A stretch of 39,588 nt of DNA, taken from the NCBI GenBank assembly GCA_902806075.1, contig CADCVG010000041.1, positions 1 through 39,588 on the forward strand, written 5' to 3'. The notes below the pieces were generated by a model. It saw only the letters and a list, made by a program, of their open reading frames with translations. It had not been told where the DNA came from and did not search any database. Of the stretch, positions 14,726 to 21,343 are shown piece after piece (within the stretch, counting starts at the first letter, position 1; every line of letters begins with the position of its first letter). This stretch comes from an uncultured Rubrobacteraceae bacterium. Lineage in GTDB: Bacteria; Actinomycetota; Rubrobacteria; Rubrobacterales; Rubrobacteraceae. The position numbers were made by a program, and so were the translations under genes.

Positions 14726-14731
14726 AGTCTA
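14726..14731 (-). promoter_or_regulatory. Candidate -10 box (TAGACT) of the YdjM-like gene
   Basis: TAGACT on the minus strand is eight bases upstream of the ATG at 14717, again without any ribosome binding site between. Consistent with the leaderless layout seen at other genes in this window. Confidence 0.5.
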
Positions 14732-14809
14732 GCAACTCTCACGGAACGCGGGATTACTTCTCCGGTCAAACGAGGAGCACGGACCGGAGACGCCCCGCTA
14801 GCGGCAGTG

Positions 14810-15394
14810 TCAGGTCGAGCGGGCCACGGCCCTGACCATCGCCCTCTTTGAGTCACGTGCGAAGCGTCTCTGTAGCGCGCGGGCGAATGGGTAGCCGGGC
14901 CAAGCGAGCAGGTGGTTCGGCCGGGAGAAGGCGAAGACGTCGTAGTGGACCGAATCGTCCTCGCGGCTCCACTCGATGAGGAATCGCTCCTCACCGCGCT
15001 CGCCATGGCCGGGTAGAGTACCGTACCCGAACCCGAACCGCTCCACCTCGCCCGACTCCTCGATCACGTAGACGATGCGGGCAGTATTCAGCGACCAGAA
15101 GCCATAGTGCCGTGCGAGCACGCCGACCGTCGCGCCGACCTCTATAGGTGTGTCGGGCCAGCAGAGCCGTACCCATCCGAGGTCGAACTGTCGCCACCCG
15201 CGCAGGGCCTCGACCGCTTGCGCGTACGCCTCCGGCCCCTCGCCGAGCCTCACCCGGTAGCGGTCCACGACGTAGCCCCGAGGCGCGGCACCTTCCCTCG
15301 AAGCCCCGACCTCCTTGTAGGAGAAGGGCAGGTTCTCCTGCGAGGAAACAAAGCGCCGGACAGCGACTTCCGATGGTCTACTGAGCAAGAACAC
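14810..15394 (-). CDS. DUF1990 family protein
   Basis: The protein (194 aa) matches the look of the DUF1990/UPF0548 family: an N-terminal LPFSYKEVGASREG..PRGYVVDRYRVRLGEG, a central EALRGWRQFDLGWVRLCWPDTPIEVGATVGVLARHYG, and IEESGEVERFGFGYGTLPGHGERGEERFLIEW. Function is not known for the family. It starts at GTG 15394, with TAATAT seven bases upstream (15407-15402) and no Shine-Dalgarno sequence, so its mRNA may be leaderless with a GTG start. It stands alone between the membrane hydrolase and the chromate-type operon. Confidence 0.75.
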   Translation of the reverse strand: MFLLSRPSEVAVRRFVSSQENLPFSYKEVGASREGAAPRGYVVDRYRVRLGEGPEAYAQAVEALRGWRQFDLGWVRLCWPDTPIEVGATVGVLARHYGFWSLNTARIVYVIEESGEVERFGFGYGTLPGHGERGEERFLIEWSREDDSVHYDVFAFSRPNHLLAWPGYPFARALQRRFARDSKRAMVRAVARST

Positions 15395-15401
15395 ACGCCG
15401 A

Positions 15402-15407
15402 ATATTA
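15402..15407 (-). promoter_or_regulatory. Candidate -10 box (TAATAT) of the DUF1990 gene
   Basis: TAATAT on the minus strand, followed by seven bases and the GTG start codon at 15394. No -35 hexamer is obvious at 17-18 bases. Confidence 0.5.
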
Positions 15408-15478
15408 CCGGCTTCGCTTCAATCTGCCTCCATCGACGCTGCGAATAACCTGGAACAGGTTCTCGAAAACTCGGCCTG

Positions 15479-15949
15479 CTACACCCATCGCCGCACGCTT
15501 GCTTTGTAGTTCAGGTACTCCTCGCCGAAGGCACGTTCCAGATAGCGCTCTTCGCGCCCGATCACCTCACGCTGGATCACGTACAGCACTGCCGGCAGCA
15601 GGAGGATAGCCCAGAGTGTGTTTCGGAGAAAGGCTATCCCGAGGTAGATCATCGCCAAGGAGAGGTAGGCAGGATTGCGAGAGTATCGAAACGGTCCATC
15701 CGTCGTCAGTCTCGTTACGGGCTTGTCACAGCGTATCGGCGCATCGGCGCTGAGCATTGTGCGGTAGAACCAGCCTATGAGTACCATTCCGCCTCCCAGA
15801 AGCACCCACCCAAGGCTGCGTGCTACAGCGGGCAGCAAGAAGGGGACGTGAAACCTCCTGTCGAGTAGCAACCCCGAGACCAATGGCACCATATAGATCA
15901 ATGGTGTAGGCACCTTGATACCCGGATTGTCCCGTTCGTCGTTAGCCAC
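15479..15949 (-). CDS. ICMT/PEMT-like membrane methyltransferase
   Basis: Small multi-helix membrane protein (156 aa) of the isoprenylcysteine carboxyl methyltransferase / phospholipid methyltransferase superfamily. The diagnostic part is DGPFRYSRNPAYLS (S-adenosylmethionine-binding turn) and the C-terminal REERYLERAFGEEYLNYKASVRRW, in which the paired Glu and Arg residues are typical. The methyl acceptor cannot be read from sequence. GTG 15949 has AAGGAGG ten bases upstream. It is the last gene of the minus-strand operon that starts with chrA, 43 bases after the DUF1259 gene. Confidence 0.8.
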   Translation of the reverse strand: MANDERDNPGIKVPTPLIYMVPLVSGLLLDRRFHVPFLLPAVARSLGWVLLGGGMVLIGWFYRTMLSADAPIRCDKPVTRLTTDGPFRYSRNPAYLSLAMIYLGIAFLRNTLWAILLLPAVLYVIQREVIGREERYLERAFGEEYLNYKASVRRWV

Positions 15950-15992
15950 GTGTTCTCGTCCTCCTTCCCTTGTCTCTTTTGATAAGAGGGGC

Positions 15993-16940
15993 TCAAGAGG
16001 AGTTGGTCTTGTCGAGGGCGGCTCTGAGCCCTTGCGCCAGCGTCTCGGCGTCGTCGTTAGCCCAGAAGTGCATGTAGAGGAGGCGCGGTTCCTCGTCTAT
16101 GTGGTGGTTGTGCAACGCCACCACCTCGATGCCGTTCTCGCGCAGCGCCCGTATGACGGGGTTGACCTCCTCCTCGGTCATCACGAAGTCGCCGTTGATC
16201 GCCGCCTGCCCGTCTCCGGTGGGCTGGAAGTTGAGCGCCGTGGCCACACCCATGCCGGGTGGAAGCTCCGTACCGTCCTCGGTTGTGACCGACTCGCCGC
16301 GCCCGATGCTGTACTTGTGGATGCCGCCCTCCGTCTTGCCGGTGTGGCCTATGATCTCGTCGAGCTGCTCAGTGTCGAAGTCGACCTCCTCCGACCCGCC
16401 GCCCGATTCCGAGAGCGGGGTGCCGGTGAGTTGGAGCGCGGCATTGATCGCCTCGGCCATCTCCACCGGCTCTCCCCGCCCCTCTATGTGGGTCCACCAG
16501 ATGGCGGGGGACTCTTCGAGCAGGTGCTTGTGGATCGCCGTCTGCTCGATGCCATCCTCTTGCAGCTGCGAGATCACCTCGTCGTACTCGTCCTCGGTGA
16601 GCACCAGGTCGCCCATCACAAGCGCCTCGTTCTCGCCCGTCTCCTTGAAGGCCGCATAAGACCCAAGCGCGAGCCCCGGCTTTATGTCGACGTCCTGGGA
16701 GGTGACGCTGAGGTCGCTGCGCGGCATGTTGACGCGGTAGACGCCGCCGTCCATCTGCTCGCCTTCCTTACCGATGGCCTGCCCGACGGCCTCCCAGTCC
16801 ACGGAAGACCCCTCCGAGGTCGTCTCCTGAGCCCCTCCTGCTTGCGCGTTGGAGCACGCGCTCAATCCCGCGAGGAGAACGGTGGCGACCGCAGCCATTG
16901 ATCCTATGGTGAGGGGGTTTCTTCGATAAGGTCTGTTCAT
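15993..16940 (-). CDS. DUF1259 (LppY/LpqO-type) lipoprotein with two repeats
   Basis: Exported lipoprotein: a basic N-terminus, hydrophobic helix and lipobox LSAC. The mature part has two copies of the DUF1259 unit: one with GGVYRVNMPRSDL, LTEDEYDEVISQLQEDGIEQTAIHKHLLEE and WWTHIEGRG; the other with GGIHKYSIGRGESV, MTEEEVNPVIRALRENGIEVVALHNHHIDE and LYMHFWANDD. The conserved His residues at equal places suggest a metal or ligand site in each. The family is known in mycobacteria as LppY/LpqO; its function is not established. The start at 16940 is chosen because AGGAAGG lies nine bases upstream; the in-frame ATG at 16949 directly abuts it. 315 aa. Confidence 0.82.
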   Translation of the reverse strand: MNRPYRRNPLTIGSMAAVATVLLAGLSACSNAQAGGAQETTSEGSSVDWEAVGQAIGKEGEQMDGGVYRVNMPRSDLSVTSQDVDIKPGLALGSYAAFKETGENEALVMGDLVLTEDEYDEVISQLQEDGIEQTAIHKHLLEESPAIWWTHIEGRGEPVEMAEAINAALQLTGTPLSESGGGSEEVDFDTEQLDEIIGHTGKTEGGIHKYSIGRGESVTTEDGTELPPGMGVATALNFQPTGDGQAAINGDFVMTEEEVNPVIRALRENGIEVVALHNHHIDEEPRLLYMHFWANDDAETLAQGLRAALDKTNSS

Positions 16941-16972
16941 ATTCTTCATCCTTCCTGGTTTGCCGGTCTTAC

Positions 16973-17652
16973 TCACGCCGCCTCGACCAAGACGTTGTCG
17001 AAGCAGGTTACGGAGTCGGCTTTGGTCCAGAGCCCTACTCTGCCCGCCGTGAACTCGTCGTCGGTCGTCTTGACTACCTGCTCATCGCCCAGGAAGCCAC
17101 GGAGCCGCTCGCCGACGGCCTCGACCCGAAGCTCCTGCCACTCACCGGAGGATACGTCCACAGACTCGCTCCGGATCTCGCTGCGCCGGCCGTCACGGTA
17201 CTTGTAGATAGCGACGTTGTCCTCCAGCGCGTTGGCACGCACGATGTAGTAATTGCCCTCGTCCTGGACGCGGAAGATAAGCCCGGCGGCCTGATCTTCC
17301 TCGCCGGAGATCGGCTTGAAGCTGGTGGAGAGCACGACGTCCGTGTACACCACGTCTCCCAGCACGAGTGCGGGAAACTCCGCCACCCCCGTCTGGCAGA
17401 GGGCGTTCGGAGCGGTCGGCGCGTCGGACTCGGAGCGTACCTCCCAGGTGTCCCCGAAGTTCTCGGCATACGGCGGAGGGCTCCCGGTCGCGTCTTCGTC
17501 GAAGATCCAAAGCTCTTCTGGGCCTTCGACGCTCTGGGGAGAGGGCTGCTCACTGCCCTGGGAAAGGGCTCTTGTCCACCGCAGCCGGCCAGGAGCACGA
17601 TCGCGAAGACGACAACCGGCCAGGTCCATGCTCGGACTATCGCGGTTCTCAC
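16973..17652 (-). pseudogene. Lipoprotein with laminin-G/DUF1080-like beta-sandwich domain, single frameshift
   Basis: Two frames together make one sensible protein. From GTG 17652 one frame gives a lipoprotein signal (TAIVRAWTWPVVVFAIVLLAGCGG). The other frame carries the body: LWIFDEDATGSPPPYAENFGDTWEVRSE, ALVLGDVVYTDVVLSTSFKPISG, AAGLIFRVQDEGNYYIVRANALEDNVAIYK and GRVGLWTKADSVTCFDNVLVEAA, a pattern of the concanavalin/laminin-G-like DUF1080 group of carbohydrate-binding or hydrolase domains. The frames meet near 17564, at GAGCCCTTTCCC; one extra C there would join them. So it is either a one-base deletion or a sequencing error. The start overlaps the upstream DUF378 gene by four bases (GTGA), which supports it. 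A slippery site for programmed shifting was not recognised. Confidence 0.75.
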
Positions 17653-17855
17653 CTGGAACGCTCTCCGAACACTCGGAAGATCCAGTACAGGCCGGAGAGG
17701 AAGATGAGAATGAAGACGAGATCGTCGAGCGGGTCGGCTATCGCTTCGAGGGCTACGTCCAGGATGTTTATGTCGGTCACGAAGAAACCCCAGGCGAAAG
17801 CGCCGATGATCAAGAACACGAAAGCGATCCAATCGAAGGTATTCTGTGGGCGCAT
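17649..17855 (-). CDS. DUF378 small membrane protein, 68 aa
   Basis: Two-helix membrane protein: FDWIAFVFLIIGAFAWGFFV and DLVFILIFLSGLYWIFRVF with a short Asp-rich loop between. The N-terminal DWIAxxFxIIGAxxWG motif is characteristic of DUF378 proteins, whose role is unknown. The ATG has GGAAGGGAG seven bases upstream. It overlaps the following lipoprotein gene by four bases and follows chrB-C by 43 bases, so it belongs to the chromate-type operon. Confidence 0.8.
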   Translation of the reverse strand: MRPQNTFDWIAFVFLIIGAFAWGFFVTDINILDVALEAIADPLDDLVFILIFLSGLYWIFRVFGERSR

Positions 17856-17898
17856 CAGTTAACTCCCTTCCTTGTACGGTGGGGATGAGGCCGATGGA

Positions 17899-18315
17899 TC
17901 AAAGCACCTCCCGGCCGAGGTAGGCGTAGAGGCCGTCGTAGAGCGCATCGGTGTGGCGGGTGAGGACCTCGTCGTCCGGCAGAGCGAGCTGCATACCCCT
18001 GACTATCGCGTCGAGACCCTCCGACTCCGGGCGTCCGTACTTCTCGTCCATGAGATCCGCGTCGTGGACGATCTCGGCTATCTCCAGTAGGACGGGGTCC
18101 TGCAGGTCATACTCCTTCAGGAAGGTCTCGAAGGAACAGTCGTCACCGTGGTGGGAGAGCCTGGCACCGGCGACGTCGAAGAGCTCCGCCCCTTCGGGGG
18201 CCTCTGCCACGTCTCTGAAGAACGCGAAGACCGCCTCGCCGTCTACAAAGCGCCGGATCAGCCATATGCAGGCTGTCCTATCCACATGACACCCCCGGCG
18301 GGTGGCCCAGAGCAC
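17899..18315 (-). CDS. ChrB C-terminal domain protein (chromate resistance), stand-alone
   Basis: The 138-aa protein matches the C-terminal domain of ChrB: ATRRGCHVDRTACIWLIRRFVDGEAVFAFF at the start, ELFDVAGARLSHHGDDCSFETFLKEYDL in the middle, and LLEIAEIVHDADLMDEKYGRPESEGLDAIVRG. Cys and His residues at these positions are conserved in the family and may bind chromate or metal. In classical ChrB this domain is fused to the N-terminal domain; here it is a separate gene whose GTG start overlaps the last base of the upstream stop (TAGTG). That arrangement allows co-translation, and separate genes are also known elsewhere. Confidence 0.85.
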   Translation of the reverse strand: MLWATRRGCHVDRTACIWLIRRFVDGEAVFAFFRDVAEAPEGAELFDVAGARLSHHGDDCSFETFLKEYDLQDPVLLEIAEIVHDADLMDEKYGRPESEGLDAIVRGMQLALPDDEVLTRHTDALYDGLYAYLGREVL

Positions 18316-18833
18316 TAGCCCCCGCTCCCGGCGCCGAGCCCTTCCGCTTTTCCTTGCTCCCTCACGGCCTCCCGAGCATCCTTGAGCGCGTCGGCGGCCT
18401 GCTTCCTGAGCGGGGACCGGAAGTAGTCCCGCCGGCGCTCGGCGCGAAACTCGCGCTCGGCCTTTGCAAGCTGCTCCCAGAGCCGCGCGTTTTCGGCCCC
18501 AAGCTCAGCCTTGCGCCTTATCCTCTCTGCTTCAGCGATGAGTACCTGGTAAGCGCTTTCCCTGGAGGAGCGGAACGCCTCGACTAGCTCTGTGTCCTCA
18601 GCCGTCGTGTTAGGTCGGGCCTCCCAGATTGTCGCCTCGCCCCCGGCCTCCCGGACCCTTACCTGGAGCCACTCAAGCTGCTCGCGCGTGACAGCGTCCT
18701 CGGGCAGCACCGCGACCCCGTCCTGCAGGTAGAGGGCCCCTAAAGTCTTCAGTTTCCTCCACACCGCCACCCGGTAGCGGGAAGGCTCCCGGGGGATGCG
18801 GTAGATCAGCACGAGCCAGCGCGTCTTCTCCAC
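18315..18833 (-). CDS. ChrB N-terminal domain protein (chromate-responsive regulator half)
   Basis: 172-aa protein matching the N-terminal half of ChrB: TRWLVLIYRIPREPSRYRVAVWRKLKTLGALYLQDGVAVLPED near the start, followed by a long charged helix with LIAEAERIRRKAELGAENARLWEQL. In studied systems ChrB is a chromate-sensing regulator of chrA. The GTG at 18833 is chosen over the longer frame because it lies ten bases after the chrA stop with GAGG eight bases before it, and the conserved sequence begins at once. A palindrome upstream of chrA is a candidate binding site for this protein. Confidence 0.85.
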   Translation of the reverse strand: MEKTRWLVLIYRIPREPSRYRVAVWRKLKTLGALYLQDGVAVLPEDAVTREQLEWLQVRVREAGGEATIWEARPNTTAEDTELVEAFRSSRESAYQVLIAEAERIRRKAELGAENARLWEQLAKAEREFRAERRRDYFRSPLRKQAADALKDAREAVREQGKAEGLGAGSGG

Positions 18834-18843
18834 ACTCGTTACC

Positions 18844-20193
18844 TCAGCCGCTAAGCAGGGTCCACGCCATCCCGGCGAGGGCACCAATCGGCACCATCAG
18901 GTAGATCGGGACCTTCAGCCTCTCCAACGTCACGAACGAAACCACCGCCACAACGAGGGCGAAGGCATCGAGCCCACCTAGAAAGGCCCCGCCCGAGACG
19001 CCGTCGGGAAACAGGACTCTGCCCGCGAAGAAGACGGCTAGGTTCGCGATCACCCCAACTACAGCCGCCGTCACTCCGGCGAGGGCGGCCCGCAAGCGCC
19101 TGTTGTTCGCTAGCAGCTCGACGTACGGTGCCAGAAGAAAGATGAACAGGAAGCAGGGCAAAAAGGTCACGTAGGTCGTGATCGCAGCGCCCAACGTACC
19201 GTAGAGCAAGGGGCTGAGGCCTTCCGGAGGATTGTTCCACGCGCCGATGAAGCCCACGTACTGCGTGACCATGATGAGCGGCCCCGGCGTGGACTCGGCG
19301 AGTCCCAACCCCTGCACCATCTGATCCGCCGTCAGCCATCCGTAGCTATTAACCGCGACGTCGGAGATGTAACTCAGGACCGCGTACGCTCCCCCGAAGG
19401 TGACGAAGGCCGCCCCCGTGAAGAAGAGGGCCTCCCGAAAGAGCACGTCCTCCCCACCCCGCCAGCTCCAGATCGCCCCCACCGGCACCGCCCACAGCAC
19501 CAGAAAGGTCCCCAGGAGCCTCAAGTTCCGTAGCACGGAGGGACGGGCAGTCTCCGGCGCCCGGTCGATGGCCGCGACCTCTTCCCCCTCGGCAGAGCCG
19601 TGACCATGAGCTTGAAATGCGGCGGGCACGAAGCGTTGGAGGATCACCCCGCCGAGCGCGGCGGCGACCACCACCAGGGGGAACGGTACGGAGAGGAAGT
19701 ACAGGGCGACGAAGGCTAAGAGCGCGAAGGCCACGAGTGCCGCATGGTTGAGGGCTCGTTTGCCGATGCGTAGCACCGCCTCGACCACGATCGCTATCAC
19801 GACGGGCTGCACCCCGTAAAGGAGGCCTGTGATCGCCGGCACGTCAGAGTAGGCGACAGCGAGCCAGGAGAGGAGGAGCAGCACGAAGATCGAGGGTATA
19901 ACGAAGAAGGATCCCGCCACGATCCCGCCCAAACTTCCGTGCAACCGCCAGCCGATATAGGTCGCCACCTGCTGCGCCTCCGGACCGGGCAAGAGCATGC
20001 AGAAGTTCAGCGTCCTCAGGTACTGGCCCTCTGAGACCCAGCGCTTCTGCTCGACCAACTCGCGGTGCATGATCGCAATCTGCCCCGCCGGTCCCCCGAA
20101 GTTAATGAACCCTAGCTTCACCCAGAACCAAAACGCCTCCCAAAACCCGACCGGCTTCGTTTCCCTCTCCGCCCCGACCGCCCCCTTCTCCAT
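18844..20193 (-). CDS. chrA: Chromate transporter ChrA, two-domain form
   Basis: Inner-membrane transporter of the CHR superfamily, exporting chromate driven by the membrane potential in studied members. It contains two homologous CHR halves: the first begins FWEAFWFWVKLGFINFGGPAGQIAIMH and has LPGPEAQQVATYIGW; the second begins LFFTGAAFVTFGGAYAVLSYI and has ESTPGPLIMVTQYVGF. About ten to twelve hydrophobic helices and a charged cytoplasmic linker with His residues lie between. I favour the ATG at 20193; a TTG at 20217 in frame falls at the predicted transcription start and could serve as a leaderless start. It leads a seven-gene operon. Confidence 0.93.
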   Translation of the reverse strand: MEKGAVGAERETKPVGFWEAFWFWVKLGFINFGGPAGQIAIMHRELVEQKRWVSEGQYLRTLNFCMLLPGPEAQQVATYIGWRLHGSLGGIVAGSFFVIPSIFVLLLLSWLAVAYSDVPAITGLLYGVQPVVIAIVVEAVLRIGKRALNHAALVAFALLAFVALYFLSVPFPLVVVAAALGGVILQRFVPAAFQAHGHGSAEGEEVAAIDRAPETARPSVLRNLRLLGTFLVLWAVPVGAIWSWRGGEDVLFREALFFTGAAFVTFGGAYAVLSYISDVAVNSYGWLTADQMVQGLGLAESTPGPLIMVTQYVGFIGAWNNPPEGLSPLLYGTLGAAITTYVTFLPCFLFIFLLAPYVELLANNRRLRAALAGVTAAVVGVIANLAVFFAGRVLFPDGVSGGAFLGGLDAFALVVAVVSFVTLERLKVPIYLMVPIGALAGMAWTLLSG

Positions 20194-20221
20194 CCACCCT
20201 TTCTCAATAACGAACAAGCTA

Positions 20222-20251
20222 TAGAGTAACCACGGTTACTCTACAAATCAA
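20222..20251 (-). promoter_or_regulatory. chrA promoter with 22-bp palindromic operator
   Basis: On the minus strand TTGATT (20251-20246) and TACTCT (20228-20223) are 17 bases apart. A palindrome with 10-bp perfect arms, TAGAGTAACC (20222-20231) and GGTTACTCTA (20234-20243), fills the spacer and covers the -10 box. The position fits a repressor site, or an activator that distorts the spacer. ChrB encoded in the operon is the natural candidate ligand-responsive protein. Confidence 0.75.
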
Positions 20252-20773
20252 GGTAGCTCGACTGCTCGGACCACGCTTCGGAGAAGGGTCTCCGTTCCTC
20301 TTGATAAGATGGTTATTCACCTGACTTCCGAGAGGTCTCGGAAGTCAATATGCAGCCGCATGCATGAGCTCCCGCCCTGGAGACGATTTTACTCCCCGAT
20401 AGGTCAATCCTTACAAGGGCCGAACACAAGATCTTGCGTGGGTGAGTAAAGGTTCATTGAGTTGCATACCACGCTCCTTCGACACGCCTTGTATAATTTT
20501 TGCCTTGTTTCGGGACTGGGCCACAGATTACAGCTGTAGCGCTTCTGCTAAGGGAGGCCGGATCTCCCTGTCATACGCCTGCTCCAGCTCGGACTCGAGT
20601 ATAGACAAGCTTCGTTCAGCGAGCTACCTTCGGACCCGTCTCCCACCTTTACGAAATCGGTCGCGAGCACGTGACCATCGTCGCAAAGAACAAGAGTCTT
20701 TCAGCAAGAACAAAAAGGCGCCCTCTGACGGCTGATGACTCGGGCGGAAGGCTCAGTCCTTCCGCACGTTGCT
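20252..20773. other. 522-bp intergenic stretch with no supported gene
   Basis: Lower GC and poor third-position bias compared with flanking genes. It holds a 24-bp palindrome (20323-20346) and an isolated perfect TATAAT (20492-20497), seven bases before a TTG at 20505 that opens a Ser-rich frame to 20735. That frame has no recognisable domain and looks non-coding, though a degraded small gene cannot be excluded. I see no repeat, tRNA or terminator with a T-tract. Confidence 0.5.
20323..20346. repeat. 24-bp perfect palindrome upstream of the chrA promoter
   Basis: Arms GACTTCCGAGA (20323-20333) and TCTCGGAAGTC (20336-20346) with a 2-base centre. It lies about 72 bp upstream of the chrA -35 box and about 430 bp from dut. 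No T-tract follows, so it is more likely a protein-binding site than a terminator. Confidence 0.75.
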
Positions 20774-21214
20774 CTAGGAGGTCCCCGAAGAGCCGAAGCC
20801 CCCCTCACCGCGCTCGTCGGCGCCCTCTTCGAGGAGGTCTACGTTTACGAAATGGGCCTCCGCCGCCCGCACGAGGACGAGTTGGGCGATCCTCATCCCC
20901 ACCTCGACTTCGAACTCCTCTTCGCGGTCGTGGTTTATGAGGGGGACCATGAGCTCTCCGCGGTAGCCAGGGTCTATGAGCCCGGGCGTATTGACGAGCG
21001 AGACCCCGTGGCGCGTCGCGAGCCCACTCCTCGGGAGGACGAGGCCCGCGTATCCGTCGGGGATGCCGACCGCTATCCCCGTGCCGACGATGGCCCGTCC
21101 GCCCGGCTCCAGTACGGTCGCTTCGGCGGCGGCCAGGTCGTAGCCGGCGTCCCCGGTGTAGGCGCGGGATGGCGCTCTGGCTTCGGGGCGTAATAGCCGG
21201 AACGCTACCTTCAA
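20774..21214 (-). CDS. dut: dUTP diphosphatase (trimeric dUTPase)
   Basis: Hydrolyses dUTP to dUMP and pyrophosphate, keeping uracil out of DNA and feeding thymidylate synthesis. All five conserved motifs are present: DAGYDLAAA (I), PRSGLA (II), GLIDPGYRGEL (III, with the catalytic Asp), RIAQLVLV (IV) and the C-terminal RGEGGFGSSG (V, which closes over the substrate). The 146-aa length is normal. The start is TTG 21214, with AGGA eight bases upstream; the conserved first strand begins right there, so no longer form is needed. Confidence 0.95.
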   Translation of the reverse strand: MKVAFRLLRPEARAPSRAYTGDAGYDLAAAEATVLEPGGRAIVGTGIAVGIPDGYAGLVLPRSGLATRHGVSLVNTPGLIDPGYRGELMVPLINHDREEEFEVEVGMRIAQLVLVRAAEAHFVNVDLLEEGADERGEGGFGSSGTS

Positions 21215-21331
21215 GGCGTGAGTCCTGAGGGGATAGAGGTTTCGTGGGGGCGTGGGTAGTCCATACGGGGCGGCATGTTAGCACGACTCTCCGAAGACTC
21301 TCCGGGCTTCGTCAGGGGACGTTTGTGATGC

Positions 21332-21337
21332 TATTCT
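21332..21337 (+). promoter_or_regulatory. -10 box (TATTCT) of a leaderless metG transcript
   Basis: TATTCT is followed by six bases and the ATG of metG at 21344, with no ribosome binding site between. Transcription would start on the start codon. Confidence 0.6.
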
Positions 21338-21343
21338 TTATCC

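Noticed and set aside
13576-15006. 476-codon frame on the minus strand across yqeK and the membrane hydrolase
   Set aside because: Arg/Pro/Ser-rich shadow of high-GC genes in other frames.
20442-20735. 97-codon open frame on the plus strand in the chrA/dut gap
   Set aside because: Ser/Arg-rich with weak third-position bias and no family; the TATAAT within it is noted in the intergenic entry.
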